Shown in pieces: positions 53,328 through 63,036 of a DNA stretch of 64,000 nucleotides. The number at the start of each line of letters is the position of its first letter. Positions within the stretch are counted from its first letter, which is position 1. The stretch covers positions 33,009-97,008 of the forward strand of contig NZ_JMLW01000009.1 of NCBI RefSeq assembly GCF_000686905.1, read 5' to 3'. The position numbers and the translations under genes are program-made. Below the pieces are notes generated by a model. The model was not told where the DNA came from, did not search any database, and saw only the letters and a list, made by a program, of their open reading frames with translations. This DNA comes from Marinospirillum insulare DSM 21763 (lineage in GTDB: Bacteria; Pseudomonadota; Gammaproteobacteria; Pseudomonadales; Halomonadaceae).

Positions 53328-54509
53328 TTACATCTTACCATCTAGGTATTTACCGGTTTCTTTATGCCCAAAATCTGGCAGCATTTTAAAGAAGAGTTTA
53401 ACTAAATCGTCTTTTTCCCAAGCTAAATTAGTTTTCATGGTTTGTATGCTGGCTTCAAACATCTGCAATAGCTCTGGGTCAAATTCTGGTTGATTTTTGA
53501 TAATGCCTAAGTTGCTAAAGCGTTGCATATCCAAGGTTTCAGCGGCAGTGTAAAACTCTTCAAAGTCTTTTTCGCCGGTGGTGTCGCTGCCTGTAAATAA
53601 GCAAGGCCACTGACCTTGTTCGGGCAGTGTTTTGGCTAGCTTGCGTGCTTCATCTTCCGTGGCGCATAGCACAGGCTCGTAGCCTTTTTGTTCCAGGTAT
53701 TTAACAGCGATATCAGCAAAGGATATTAGGTGCAGGTTTTCGCTTAATTTAGGAAAGAAAATATCCCGATTTTCACCAAAAATACACGACATAAGGCAGA
53801 GTTCGCCAGATTCTTGAGGGGTAACAAAGTAGCGTTTAATATCATTGGGCGCAACGATGGGCTGACGTTTTTCTAAACGCTGATTAAAACCATGCAGTAA
53901 AGAACCATCTGAAAAAGCCACGTTAGCAAAGCGAGCAGTAGAAATTTCAATATCTAAACTACGGCGCATTAAAAACATTTCCATAATACGCTTAGACGCA
54001 CCCATCATATTGACAGGGTTAGCCGCCTTGTCGGTAGAAACACAAAAGTACTTTTTAACACCTTTAGCTATGCATTGTTGCAACGTTTTATCAGTGTTAA
54101 AGACGTTAACATCAATCATGCGCATTAGGGTGTAAGGGTCTTTTTCACTGCGAACATGCTTAAGTGCAGACAGGTTAAGAACATAGTCGAACTGCCCATC
54201 GGCTTTAAAAAAAGCATCGTATTCAAGCGAGCCAATATCTAAAGCAAAGGTTTGAAAGTCACCCTCGATATAGCCAAAAGAGCTCCGAATATCCCTAACC
54301 AACTCCACTAGGTTGTTTTCACTGATATCAACCACATGCAGCTTTTTAGGGTGGCGCTTGAAGATTTCTTTAACCACCGCCTGGCCGATAGAACCTGCAC
54401 CACCTAAAACCAAAAAGCGTGAAGAGGAGACTACTTTAGACAGTTTTTTACTGTTTGTAGCTAAATCCTCAGAGAAAAGAGCGTGTGAACGTCCGATGAG
54501 AGGAAGCAT
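53328..54509 (-). CDS. legB: LegB-type UDP/GDP-N-acetylglucosamine 4,6-dehydratase
   Basis: LegB makes the 4-keto-6-deoxy sugar at the start of the legionaminic route. The 393-residue SDR protein has the NAD-binding FLVLGGAGSIGQAVVKEIF, DYVLNLSALKHVRSEKDPYTLMRMIDVNV, STDKAANPVNMMGASKR and FSDGSLLHGF. Its usual SDR Tyr is replaced by Met in the MMGASKR motif, as in the PglF/CapD-type dehydratases. The ATG at 54509 is preferred over a TTG at 54521. Gene order legB-legC is typical. Confidence 0.9.
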   Translation of the reverse strand: MLPLIGRSHALFSEDLATNSKKLSKVVSSSRFLVLGGAGSIGQAVVKEIFKRHPKKLHVVDISENNLVELVRDIRSSFGYIEGDFQTFALDIGSLEYDAFFKADGQFDYVLNLSALKHVRSEKDPYTLMRMIDVNVFNTDKTLQQCIAKGVKKYFCVSTDKAANPVNMMGASKRIMEMFLMRRSLDIEISTARFANVAFSDGSLLHGFNQRLEKRQPIVAPNDIKRYFVTPQESGELCLMSCIFGENRDIFFPKLSENLHLISFADIAVKYLEQKGYEPVLCATEDEARKLAKTLPEQGQWPCLFTGSDTTGEKDFEEFYTAAETLDMQRFSNLGIIKNQPEFDPELLQMFEASIQTMKTNLAWEKDDLVKLFFKMLPDFGHKETGKYLDGKM

Positions 54510-54540
54510 TTTAAAACCCAAGTAACTAATGGTTAATGTA

Positions 54541-55500
54541 CTACTGTTTTTTCAGTAGGCTGCGCATCATTTTTAACCTATCCATTTCACTTGAAACTTT
54601 ACTTTCCTCTAGGTCATAACAATATTGGCAATCAACTAAAGCTGACCTAGCTGAATCTATTTCAGCTTCTGTAAGAAAATCTTTATACTTTCCTATATTT
54701 TTTAAAGACTTACTAGGATCAAGGTGTTTGCCTTCTAATGTTAAGTTGTTTGCATCAAGATCAAGAAAATTAAGTATTTTCAGTTTTGTATCTTGATAGT
54801 TTTTTATAAGGTCTTCGAAGCGTAAAAAGAAAACATTTTTATCACCTTTATACTTTTCATAAAGTTGTTTCCGTTGTTTTTCTTGGTCAATAACAAAATC
54901 TTTAGCCGAGGTGAAGCCTTTTACTATCCAGAAAAATGTAGAGTGCTTTTGGCAGTCTGCTATTTGGTCTAAAATATTTCTTTCAACAATTATAAGTTTT
55001 GATTTTGTAAATAATTTTTGCCATGTTTCTTTATCAGAATAATTAGCTATTGCTTGATCAAAAACTAGGTGTGTTTTTTCTTTATTGTTATGTATTTTAG
55101 AAATTGAATCTATGTAATTTCTAAAATGATCTGAAAATAGTTCGCTTTTGTTTTTTGATTTGTTGTTTACATCAAACAAATAACTTGTTTTTTGTAATAG
55201 GTCCACACCAATATATTTGATTTGCTCTTGAAATATTTCTGGGAGCATATCAGTATTACTAAATGAGTTAATTACAGTGCTTCTTATTAGGTTTTCTTTT
55301 AGAGTGTCAAGTTTTTTTTGTGGGCTGGTGTCAATAGCTTTAATAATTTCATCTACCCACCCTAAACTGTATGCATGAAACTCTGGAAGCCCTTCAGTAG
55401 TGTTGTCAGGCATCATTTGAACTTTGCTATGCTGCCTTAGTAAATCACATACTGCACTAGATCCTGAGTACCAAAGACCAGAGATTAAAACTTTATTCAT
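54541..55500 (-). CDS. Sulfotransferase-family protein
   Basis: The 319-residue protein has the sulfotransferase 5'-phosphosulfate-binding-type loop (LISGLWYSGSSAVCDLLRQHS, about 4-24), a 3'-phosphate-type segment (SKLIIVERNILDQIADC, about 167-183) and a conserved FFLRFEDLIKNYQDTKLKILNFLDL. It would transfer sulfate from PAPS to a sugar. The gene is AT-rich (many Lys, Asn and Ile codons) compared with its neighbours, suggesting separate acquisition. It lies between the phosphonate genes and legB. Confidence 0.72.
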   Translation of the reverse strand: MNKVLISGLWYSGSSAVCDLLRQHSKVQMMPDNTTEGLPEFHAYSLGWVDEIIKAIDTSPQKKLDTLKENLIRSTVINSFSNTDMLPEIFQEQIKYIGVDLLQKTSYLFDVNNKSKNKSELFSDHFRNYIDSISKIHNNKEKTHLVFDQAIANYSDKETWQKLFTKSKLIIVERNILDQIADCQKHSTFFWIVKGFTSAKDFVIDQEKQRKQLYEKYKGDKNVFFLRFEDLIKNYQDTKLKILNFLDLDANNLTLEGKHLDPSKSLKNIGKYKDFLTEAEIDSARSALVDCQYCYDLEESKVSSEMDRLKMMRSLLKKQ

Positions 55501-55520
55501 TGAAATCCTTTAATAATTAA

Positions 55521-56660
55521 TTATGCGTTATTTAGTATTTTAGTTATATCGCTAGCTTTTGGTTTTACTAGGTTATTACCAGCTCTACATGGATCATACA
55601 TCTCACCTTCTAGTGCCAGCAAACTCTCTAAGTTAGGAATATAGCTTTTAACCTTTTCAGCAACTGCTAGTTTTGTATTTAGCTCTAAAAACATATCATA
55701 GAGGGCTTCTGGTTCTGCTTTTCTCGTGAGGGCTTGGGCTAGTTCTGTAAACCGCCCATCGTTAGCTATTAGGTTAAGTTTACACACTTCCGGCATGGTG
55801 AAGGCACAAGCCAAACCGTGCGGCACACCAAAATGTGCTGTTAGTGGATAAGAGATAGAGTGGCATAAAGCTGTACGGGTGTGGCTAATGGCTAATCCCG
55901 CTAATAAGCTGGCTTCAGCCATTTGGTCACGTTCTAGTTTGCCGCCTTTACCAGCAACTAAAATAGGTAAGGCGTTTAGCCCTAACTGTAATGAACGGGT
56001 TGCATAACCCAAAGTTAAACTATTAGCATTTTTATTCCAAACAGATTCAGCGGCTTGGTTAATGGTATCTAACCCCGTTGATAGCGTTACACTAAGTGGC
56101 AGGCTATCGGTTAATTCAGCATCAATAATGGCAACGCTTGGGAAGACGTTATCGCCACCCAAAGATAACTTCTTGTGAATTTCATGGTGCCAAACTGTAG
56201 CAAAAGGTGTTACTTCACTGCCGGTGCCAGCCGTGGTTGGTAAGGCATAAAGGGGTAGTTGTTTAGCGTCTGGGTGCAGGTCTGGGTTTGCTAGCAATTC
56301 TGCTAATGTATTTTTACCTTCAACAGCTAACCCTAGGCGTAAAACCTTGGCAGCATCCATGGCACTACCACCACCAAAAGCAACAATAACGTCAACTTGT
56401 AGCGATTCAAGCTGGTTAATATCTGCTTGAAGGTCTGTTAATCCAGGGTTTTCTTTAACTGTGTCTAGCCAAGTAACTCTATTGTTTTCAGCCACCTTAG
56501 CTAAAATTGTGTCCTCTAAAAACTGTGCTTTACCACGCAGGGAGGTAACAATTAAAAGCTTTTTATCTTTAAGCTGGTCAACCAATTGAACACGGCTTCC
56601 ACGCCCAGCAAAAGTCTTTACAGGGTTATAGAACTGCCATTGGTTAAAGGTTTCATTCAT
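55521..56660 (-). CDS. Iron-containing alcohol dehydrogenase, putative phosphonoacetaldehyde reductase
   Basis: The 379-residue protein has the group III ADH fold: the NAD-binding FGGGSAMDAAKVLRLG, PTTAGTGSEVTPFATVW, and the metal His in LCHSISYPLTAHFGVPHGLACAF. Beside PEP mutase and phosphonopyruvate decarboxylase, its likely reaction is reduction of phosphonoacetaldehyde to 2-hydroxyethylphosphonate (PhpC type). The ATG at 56660 overlaps the decarboxylase stop by four bases. The alternative, a general alcohol dehydrogenase, is unlikely given the coupling. Confidence 0.85.
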   Translation of the reverse strand: MNETFNQWQFYNPVKTFAGRGSRVQLVDQLKDKKLLIVTSLRGKAQFLEDTILAKVAENNRVTWLDTVKENPGLTDLQADINQLESLQVDVIVAFGGGSAMDAAKVLRLGLAVEGKNTLAELLANPDLHPDAKQLPLYALPTTAGTGSEVTPFATVWHHEIHKKLSLGGDNVFPSVAIIDAELTDSLPLSVTLSTGLDTINQAAESVWNKNANSLTLGYATRSLQLGLNALPILVAGKGGKLERDQMAEASLLAGLAISHTRTALCHSISYPLTAHFGVPHGLACAFTMPEVCKLNLIANDGRFTELAQALTRKAEPEALYDMFLELNTKLAVAEKVKSYIPNLESLLALEGEMYDPCRAGNNLVKPKASDITKILNNA

Positions 56661-57775
56661 TTTGCAACCCAATCCATAAAGGCGTGTTTATTTTCAATAG
56701 GTGTGCTTGTGGGTCTACCAAGGTCATCACGTGACCCGGTTGTAATACGTACTTCAAGCAATACTGGGCCTTTTTGTTTAACTAGCTCTTGCCAGCATTG
56801 GGTTAATTCTTCTAAGTTAGAAGCGACTGCATAAGCGGTATAACCACTGGCTAGGGCAATGGCTTTAAAATCGGTGGTGTCAGCGGCAGTGGGTTGACCC
56901 CCAACCGATTCATGAGCAGCATTGTTTAACAAAACATGCACTAGGTTAGCCGGTGCAATACTGCCTACTATGGGTAAAGCGCCCAAGTGCATCAATAGTG
57001 AACCATCACCGTCTAAACAGACCACTTGTTTATTAGGCTTGCCCATGGCAACACCTAAAGCGATGGATAGAGTATGCCCCATTCCACCCACGGCTATAAA
57101 ATCCCTTTGTTGTTCTTTTCTTTGCGCTCTTAATTCAAATACTTCGCGTGAGGTTTTGCCCGTGGTAGAAACCACGCAAGCATCACCCATTAAAGGCAGT
57201 AAAGCATTTAAAGCTTCTTCACGCTTAAGACTCGATTGCATGGAAGGTTTGCGTTGGCTTTTATAACTGGCAAAAGCACCTTTTTTGACCAACAAAGCAA
57301 CAGGCGCTTGGGTGGTATCGAGTTGTTGCTTAGCCCAACTTGCCAAGTCAGTAGCATTGGAGTCTTTATCAACCACTTGGTAAGGAATCTCTAATAGCTC
57401 TAACTGCTCAGCGGTAATACGCCCTTGCTTAATATGCTGGGGTTCATCTTTAACATCAGGCTCACCACGCCAACCCACAATTAGTAGCATAGGAATGCTG
57501 TAAACTTCTTTGTCAGCTATGGAAGTAAGTGGGTTAATAACATTGCCTAACCCAGAGTTTTGTAGGTACACCACGGCAGCTTTGCCAGTTGCCATGTGGT
57601 AGCCAGTTGCCATACCCACTGCATTACCTTCATTGGCGGTAATGGTGTGCTTACCAGCAACACCTAGGTCATCAACATAAGCACAAAAATCAGCTAATAA
57701 AGAATCGGGCACACCGGCATAATAATCCATGCCTTGCTCAGCTAGGCAGTCTACAAACTGCTTAGGGTCTATCAT
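56657..57775 (-). CDS. aepY: Phosphonopyruvate decarboxylase
   Basis: This TPP enzyme decarboxylates phosphonopyruvate to phosphonoacetaldehyde, pulling the unfavourable PEP mutase step. The 372-residue protein has the N-terminal GVPDSLLADFCAYV and TANEGNAVGMATGY (Glu49 is the TPP-activating residue), VYLQNSGLGNVINPLTS, and the TPP-binding CLDGDGSLLMHLGAL with NNAAHESVGGQPT. Sixteen bases separate it from the PEP mutase gene. Confidence 0.92.
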   Translation of the reverse strand: MIDPKQFVDCLAEQGMDYYAGVPDSLLADFCAYVDDLGVAGKHTITANEGNAVGMATGYHMATGKAAVVYLQNSGLGNVINPLTSIADKEVYSIPMLLIVGWRGEPDVKDEPQHIKQGRITAEQLELLEIPYQVVDKDSNATDLASWAKQQLDTTQAPVALLVKKGAFASYKSQRKPSMQSSLKREEALNALLPLMGDACVVSTTGKTSREVFELRAQRKEQQRDFIAVGGMGHTLSIALGVAMGKPNKQVVCLDGDGSLLMHLGALPIVGSIAPANLVHVLLNNAAHESVGGQPTAADTTDFKAIALASGYTAYAVASNLEELTQCWQELVKQKGPVLLEVRITTGSRDDLGRPTSTPIENKHAFMDWVAK

Positions 57776-57791
57776 TGTTTTAATACCTGCA

Positions 57792-59090
57792 TTATTTAGT
57801 GCCTGGAATCAGTTCAAGAATGTCTTTAATGGATAGCATACGTGCATCACATTCTGCTGAGCGTTGGTTAGTCAGTATAGATTTAGCAGTATCCATCATG
57901 GCTGGGTAAGCACTACGTAATAACTGGTTGGCATAAATAACAATATTTACGCCACGGTCTTGTAATTCTTGTTCAGTGACAGTGTTGTAGCTTGAAGGTA
58001 CAACCACTAAAGGCTTACGGTTTGGCAAAGTAGCGTAACGATCACAAAATTCAAAAATTTCATCGGGTGTTTTTTCACGGCTGTGAATCATAATCCCGTC
58101 AGCACCAGCAGCTAGGTAAGCTTGGGCTCTTTCAAAGGCATCGTTTTGGCCTTTACCTAAAATCAAGCTTTCAATGCGTGCAATAATCATAAAATCATCA
58201 GTGCATTGGGCTTTTTTACCGGCTTTAATTTTTTCACAAAAACCTTCAATGCTGTCTTGGGTTTGAGGCACATCGTTACCAAATAAAGAGTTTTTCTTTA
58301 AGCCAGTTTTGTCTTCAATAATTACCGCAGAAACACCCAAGCGTTCTAGGGTTTTTACTGTGAATTTAAAGTGTTCTGTTTGGCCACCGGTATCAGCATC
58401 ATAAATAATCGGCTTAGTGGTAACTTCAAGCACTTCATTTAAAGTAGTCATACGTGCAGACACATCTACAGCTTCAATGTCGGGCTTACCTTTGGCTGTG
58501 GAATCAGTTAAAGAACTGCCCCACATACCATCAAATTGACGCTGCCCTTGGGGGGTGTCAATCGCAGCATGTTCGATGATTAAACCGCTTAGTGCATTGT
58601 GAATATCTAAAAAACGTAACAAAGGTTTAACCTGTAGCATACGCCGCAAAGATTTTAAGCGAATTTCAGGGGTAGTACCGATTTCTTTTAAGGCTTTATT
58701 CAGCTGGGTAGAAGAAATGCCTTTTGTGTAAGGCACCTCGATTAACTGCCCGCCCCATTCTGCTAAAGCATCTATGACCTTAGCACGAGTTTGGCTTTGA
58801 ACACCTTCTTTCCAATCATCACCATGAACAACAAAGTCGGGTTGGTATTTACGCAAGTTAGGCACGTAATCAAGGGTTTCTTGTGGTACTACTTGGCTAA
58901 CACCCTTAATGTTTTCAATCACAATTTTACGTTGGCTGAACTCCATGTAGGGAATGCGCTTGTAGCTAGCAATGGCAGCATCTGTGAGCAAACCAACCAT
59001 CACTTCGCCGTGCTTAGCGGCTTCCTGTAAAATATTTAAGTGACCTGGGTGGACCAAGTCTGCGCTCATACCAACGTAAACTTTCTTCAT
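57792..59090 (-). CDS. aepX: PEP mutase fused to an N-terminal cytidylyltransferase
   Basis: PEP mutase makes the carbon-phosphorus bond by rearranging PEP to phosphonopyruvate. In the 432-residue protein, residues 1-135 are a nucleotidyltransferase domain with H14-P-G-H17 and ISSTQL (125-130), the marks of CTP:phosphocholine/glycerol-phosphate cytidylyltransferases. About 150-430 are the isocitrate-lyase-type barrel with [17 protein letters not shown] and the mutase motif E259-D-K...N267-S ([10 protein letters not shown]). The fusion suggests CMP-activation of a phosphonate made by the next two genes, as shown for nucleotidyl-activated phosphonates elsewhere. Confidence 0.93.
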   Translation of the reverse strand: MKKVYVGMSADLVHPGHLNILQEAAKHGEVMVGLLTDAAIASYKRIPYMEFSQRKIVIENIKGVSQVVPQETLDYVPNLRKYQPDFVVHGDDWKEGVQSQTRAKVIDALAEWGGQLIEVPYTKGISSTQLNKALKEIGTTPEIRLKSLRRMLQVKPLLRFLDIHNALSGLIIEHAAIDTPQGQRQFDGMWGSSLTDSTAKGKPDIEAVDVSARMTTLNEVLEVTTKPIIYDADTGGQTEHFKFTVKTLERLGVSAVIIEDKTGLKKNSLFGNDVPQTQDSIEGFCEKIKAGKKAQCTDDFMIIARIESLILGKGQNDAFERAQAYLAAGADGIMIHSREKTPDEIFEFCDRYATLPNRKPLVVVPSSYNTVTEQELQDRGVNIVIYANQLLRSAYPAMMDTAKSILTNQRSAECDARMLSIKDILELIPGTK

Positions 59091-59123
59091 TTTAAAATTT
59101 TTAACCTTATAAAATGTTTTACT

Positions 59124-62100
59124 CTACCCCAATATTGCTTGTTCTAACCGCTTAGTAATATTGGTAATAGCTTGTTTTTGTAACTTTTTATCGACTTTAG
59201 GAATATACACAGCGCCTTTAGTCTTCGAGTCTGCGCTAAAGTGTATATCAATAGCGTCTGTATAGTCAGCCCAACTTGTGTTGGCTAAAGTATGCTCTGT
59301 ATAAACGGCAACTTTACATTCAGTTAAGCTTTTCAGTTGTTTAGCTAAGCCTTTGCTAAAGCCTACCTCTTCACCAAAAAATATAACTAGGTCTGCATCG
59401 GCACGGGCTAGTTCTATTAAGTTAGGCAACTCATAGTCTTTGGCTAGCAGTTCGATAGTACTACTGCTGATGCGAACTTTTCCATTTTCTTCAATTTCTT
59501 TTAAAAAGTACCCAAGTGTGCCAATTAACTTAGTGCAATTGCTGTCTATATGAAGGGGCACAAGCAAAACTCTAAGTTGTTGGCGGAAAGCTGGGTGCCA
59601 AGTAGTAACAAGTGAGATTTGTGGTAAATGACCACTATTCCGTAATTCTAAATTTAGGTTATGTGCTGGGTCATGGGTTAACACATCAAACCAATCTTTA
59701 TAAAGGCTAGGTAACTCTTTGTGTTTTAGCTCATCTTTTTGTTGTTTTATCAAACCTTGGCAAGCAACATTTGCATAGGGTGTCCAATGCAAATTTAGTC
59801 CTTTTAGTTGCATACGTAGCCCAAGATCAGCAAGGTAAAAACAGTTAGGGTAATTAGTATTTAGGCCAAACGTTTCAAAGTTTTTACGACTAATAAGTAC
59901 ACAGCTAGCATTAAGTGCACTAAAGTTTTGATCGCACCAAGCACGTGGTTGGTTGTTTAAATCTTGCTCAAGGTGAAAGTTTTGAAAAAGATCATCCACA
60001 TCACCATTCATACCTAACACTTGCCCGGCACTAAAAATACGCCCGCTGGGCCTTACTAACCTAGGCGCTACCAAAGCAACTTTAGGTCTTTGCCCATGCA
60101 TAACTAAACGCTCTAGCCAATCCAATTGTACACAGTGAATATCACTTTCTAACAAGCAATAAAAATCTGCATTAGGTTGAGTGGCTGCTAGTTGAGTGTA
60201 GGCAGCTACTTTAGAGTTTGTTGAACCTAACTCAATGGTTTCAATCAGCTCAGAGTTAACCAGTTCTTTTGGAAGTGAGTTAATTAACTCTTTGGGTGCG
60301 CCTAGGCAAAGCTTCCAATTAGGGTAGCTAGTGGTTTGTAAAATAGATTGAATACAGTCTGTTACGGCTTCATGCCATTCAAGTATAGGCAGCAATAGCA
60401 CAACGCTAGGTTGGTTAGTTAAGGGGTACTTAACCTGCCAAGTGACAGGTTTTAAACCAGGCAAAACCTCTATATCCTTATGCCCACAACGTTGCAAGTG
60501 TTCTTGACGTATTAAACTACCAGTCATTTCAACGATTTCTGATTTTAACGTTTCATCTAGCACTGAACCGCGATGATTAGCAATCATAGGGATATGCCCA
60601 ATGGTTGATGAGTTCATGCGTTCAGTTAGACGAAGTAAAAAATCTTCATTTTGTACATAGGCAAGGCTAGACAAACCTTCTAAACCAAGAATGGCATCAC
60701 GCCTTAAGGCAACACATTGTCCAATGTAATTAGTAGAAAGCAGCAGTTCATGATTAAAATCTGGTTTAAAGTTTGGGCTATCGTGGTGGTCTTCATCGGC
60801 ATAAATTGCCAGCCAATCGGGTTTAAAGTTGGCATAGTCAGCAAAGTTAAACAGTGCATCGGGTAGTAGCTGATCACCCGGTTGCAACAAGATTACCCAG
60901 TCGCTCTCTACCTCGTTAATAACAGTATTAAGCTTATCAAAAGGTTGTTCAGCCACTATCCACTGTAAGTTGCTTAGGGTTAATAATGACTCGTCTGGGC
61001 AGGCGGCCGAGCTAATAATGCTAATACCATAGTGTTGATAAGCTTGGTTATCTAAACTGACTAACGAATTTGCTAAAGCACCAAATAATGATGCATCAAC
61101 AATATAAATAAGGTGAAAGCTTGGCTGTGAATGCCACATAGTTTGCATGCGCTCAGTCATTAACTGCTCATCGACTGGCAAGGCTTCTTTATGCTTTAAC
61201 CAAGTGCTATAAACATCTTCTTCAGAAAAACGCTCATCAAACGTTAGCAATTTCTGCACATTGCGCCAATGAAAGCGTAAGGGGTTATTCGCATTGTTTA
61301 ACAAATCATCAGTACTTAAAGTGGGGTTAGCAGCTAAAAACTCTGCCCAAGCCTGCAAGTCAGCATCTATTTGCTCAACAATGTGTGCTTCACCGATTAA
61401 CTCCGCCATAACCCTAGCCACCCTAAGCGAAGAACAAAAATCTCTGCCTGGGCCTGTTAATTGGTTAGAGGATCTTTGTGCTTCTCTTATAGCTTCTAAT
61501 TCATTTGGTTGGGTTAATAGCTTATGAACAAACTCTACTGCTTCACTAGTATGTGTATGCGCTACCTGAGCTTCAGGGCCATAAGCAAAAGGCTCCCAAA
61601 GTTCTTCAAAAATATGAATATAAGGCACTTCACAAAGAATTGCCTCGCTAGAAATAGTTGACTTAGGAGAAAGGACTAAAGTAGAGGAAGCAACATAGGG
61701 TTCCGCATGATCAAACACATAGCGTAGCTGTTTAGAGGTTAAGCCTTGTTTAGACGCTTCAAGAGCCACAAAATCATCCATAAACTGCTGGTTGCCAGGT
61801 CGGTCTTTAATAATAAATACCGTTTCAGGCAAGCTTTTTATTAATTTAGCAGCTAATGCTATAAAATTTTGAATGCCTTTAAGGTGAGGGTCTGGTAGTT
61901 TTGGGTCATGTATTAAACTAGTATTACGAAAGGTAGGAAAAAAAGTAACCAGTTGCTGATTTATAGTTAAACCCAAGTGAGCACGGAAGTTAGCAATTTG
62001 CGCTTCACCAGTTAACAGTGCGTACTTGTCCCAAGAAGGCATACCCGTAATTTCTAATTTGGGTGGGTTAGGCAACTTATTAAAAGCATGTTGTAAAGAA

Positions 62101-62648
62101 TCGACTTCGTTAGGGCAGGCGGTAGTCATTACATCGGTAGCAAAATCCCAATAAGCACCACCCGGCTCGCTTAAAATAAGCCCATGGTTAATGTGCAGGG
62201 TCGGAACACCTTGCTGACTAGACCAATCACGCATAATACGTTCACGCGGGAAAGCCTCGTTAGAAGTGAAAAAACCAATTAACTGATAGTCTTCTTGGGC
62301 CTCTTCTAAAGCATCAATTAGCTCTAAGCTAACAGGCAGGCTTCTTTCTAACAGCGCTTTAACTTCTTTTTGGTAAGGCTCAGTAACTTCACCGCTAAAG
62401 TCTAACTGTTTAACCTTCTTTTCATATTCACTTAACAGCGCCGATCTATCGGTAACCTTAGACTGCAAAGGCTTAACCGAAACTAAGTCGGTAACCAGCT
62501 TATTGGCAGAAGCAGCATCAAAAAAAGTAGCAGGTACAAGCAAAGTAACCGGCTCGGTATAGTAATGGAGTAGGTCCATTAAATCGGTACTGGTACGCTG
62601 GATAGAAGGTAAAAGAATCGCTTTAGGCTGGTTAGTAGAAATACTCAT
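59124..62648 (-). CDS. Multidomain glycosyltransferase (GT-B-like plus two GT-A-like domains), paralogue 2
   Basis: The 1174-residue protein is built like the one at 40620-44129. About 1-440 is a GT-B-like, CDP-glycerol/teichoic-transferase-like part (VPTLHINHGLILS, FIIKDRPGNQQF, LVLSPKSTISSEAIL). About 500-730 is a GT-A-like domain (FHLIYIVDASLFGALANSL, DWLAIYADE, YVQNEDFLLRLTERM). About 750-1000 is a second (SVVLLLPILEWHEAVTDCIQSIL, ALVAPRLVRPSGRIFSAGQV, PRAWCDQNFSALNAS). The GT-B part is quite different from that of paralogue 1, while the rest is clearly homologous. It starts with a four-base overlap to a small hypothetical gene and precedes the phosphonate genes. Confidence 0.8.
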   Translation of the reverse strand: MSISTNQPKAILLPSIQRTSTDLMDLLHYYTEPVTLLVPATFFDAASANKLVTDLVSVKPLQSKVTDRSALLSEYEKKVKQLDFSGEVTEPYQKEVKALLERSLPVSLELIDALEEAQEDYQLIGFFTSNEAFPRERIMRDWSSQQGVPTLHINHGLILSEPGGAYWDFATDVMTTACPNEVDSLQHAFNKLPNPPKLEITGMPSWDKYALLTGEAQIANFRAHLGLTINQQLVTFFPTFRNTSLIHDPKLPDPHLKGIQNFIALAAKLIKSLPETVFIIKDRPGNQQFMDDFVALEASKQGLTSKQLRYVFDHAEPYVASSTLVLSPKSTISSEAILCEVPYIHIFEELWEPFAYGPEAQVAHTHTSEAVEFVHKLLTQPNELEAIREAQRSSNQLTGPGRDFCSSLRVARVMAELIGEAHIVEQIDADLQAWAEFLAANPTLSTDDLLNNANNPLRFHWRNVQKLLTFDERFSEEDVYSTWLKHKEALPVDEQLMTERMQTMWHSQPSFHLIYIVDASLFGALANSLVSLDNQAYQHYGISIISSAACPDESLLTLSNLQWIVAEQPFDKLNTVINEVESDWVILLQPGDQLLPDALFNFADYANFKPDWLAIYADEDHHDSPNFKPDFNHELLLSTNYIGQCVALRRDAILGLEGLSSLAYVQNEDFLLRLTERMNSSTIGHIPMIANHRGSVLDETLKSEIVEMTGSLIRQEHLQRCGHKDIEVLPGLKPVTWQVKYPLTNQPSVVLLLPILEWHEAVTDCIQSILQTTSYPNWKLCLGAPKELINSLPKELVNSELIETIELGSTNSKVAAYTQLAATQPNADFYCLLESDIHCVQLDWLERLVMHGQRPKVALVAPRLVRPSGRIFSAGQVLGMNGDVDDLFQNFHLEQDLNNQPRAWCDQNFSALNASCVLISRKNFETFGLNTNYPNCFYLADLGLRMQLKGLNLHWTPYANVACQGLIKQQKDELKHKELPSLYKDWFDVLTHDPAHNLNLELRNSGHLPQISLVTTWHPAFRQQLRVLLVPLHIDSNCTKLIGTLGYFLKEIEENGKVRISSSTIELLAKDYELPNLIELARADADLVIFFGEEVGFSKGLAKQLKSLTECKVAVYTEHTLANTSWADYTDAIDIHFSADSKTKGAVYIPKVDKKLQKQAITNITKRLEQAILG

Positions 62649-63013
62649 AAATCTTTATCTTTTAGCAAAGAAGCCAATTGAACAGACAGCTTCATATTAA
62701 TGGCAGAACCCAGGTTGATGCCTTTGTAGGTTAGCAGGTCAGAAGAAGGGTCAGTGGTGGATTTTAGAGCGTTAAACAAGATTAAAGGTTTTGGATTACC
62801 CTTATTAACAGGTACAGGTATGTTTTCAGAAAACCTGCTGGCTTGTTTAGTTAAATGATTATTTAAAATAAAGCTGGTAGTTAGTGTGTTTTTTTCTAAA
62901 TACTCTGCACGTTTTATAAAAATGTTTTTATCATGCTTTTTTGAGAATGCTACAATGTTTTTTAATGTTTTTGTTAAGCTATCAGGATTGATTAATTTTT
63001 TCGAGATACTCAT
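62645..63013 (-). CDS. Hypothetical protein upstream of glycosyltransferase 2
   Basis: I do not recognise this 122-residue basic protein. It has no signal peptide or membrane helix and is rich in Lys, Asn and Ser. The end part, LLTYKGINLGSAINMKLSVQL, is probably beta/helix mixed. It overlaps the large glycosyltransferase by four bases, so the pair is translationally coupled. It could be a partner protein or the trimmed remainder of a longer gene. Confidence 0.6.
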   Translation of the reverse strand: MSISKKLINPDSLTKTLKNIVAFSKKHDKNIFIKRAEYLEKNTLTTSFILNNHLTKQASRFSENIPVPVNKGNPKPLILFNALKSTTDPSSDLLTYKGINLGSAINMKLSVQLASLLKDKDL

Positions 63014-63036
63014 ATTTACTACAGCCTTATATTCTA

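Noticed and set aside
44657..54509. Sialic (neuraminic) or pseudaminic acid pathway instead of legionaminic
   Set aside because: The dehydratase, LegC-type aminotransferase, PtmE-type CBS nucleotidyltransferase and hydrolysing epimerase together fit the legionaminic route; PseB/PseC/PseG-type genes are not seen. The final stereochemistry cannot be proven from sequence.
40620..63013. O-antigen or capsule cluster
   Set aside because: No wzx, wzy, wzz or capsule export gene is visible and the block abuts flagellin genes, so flagellin glycosylation is favoured, but not proven.
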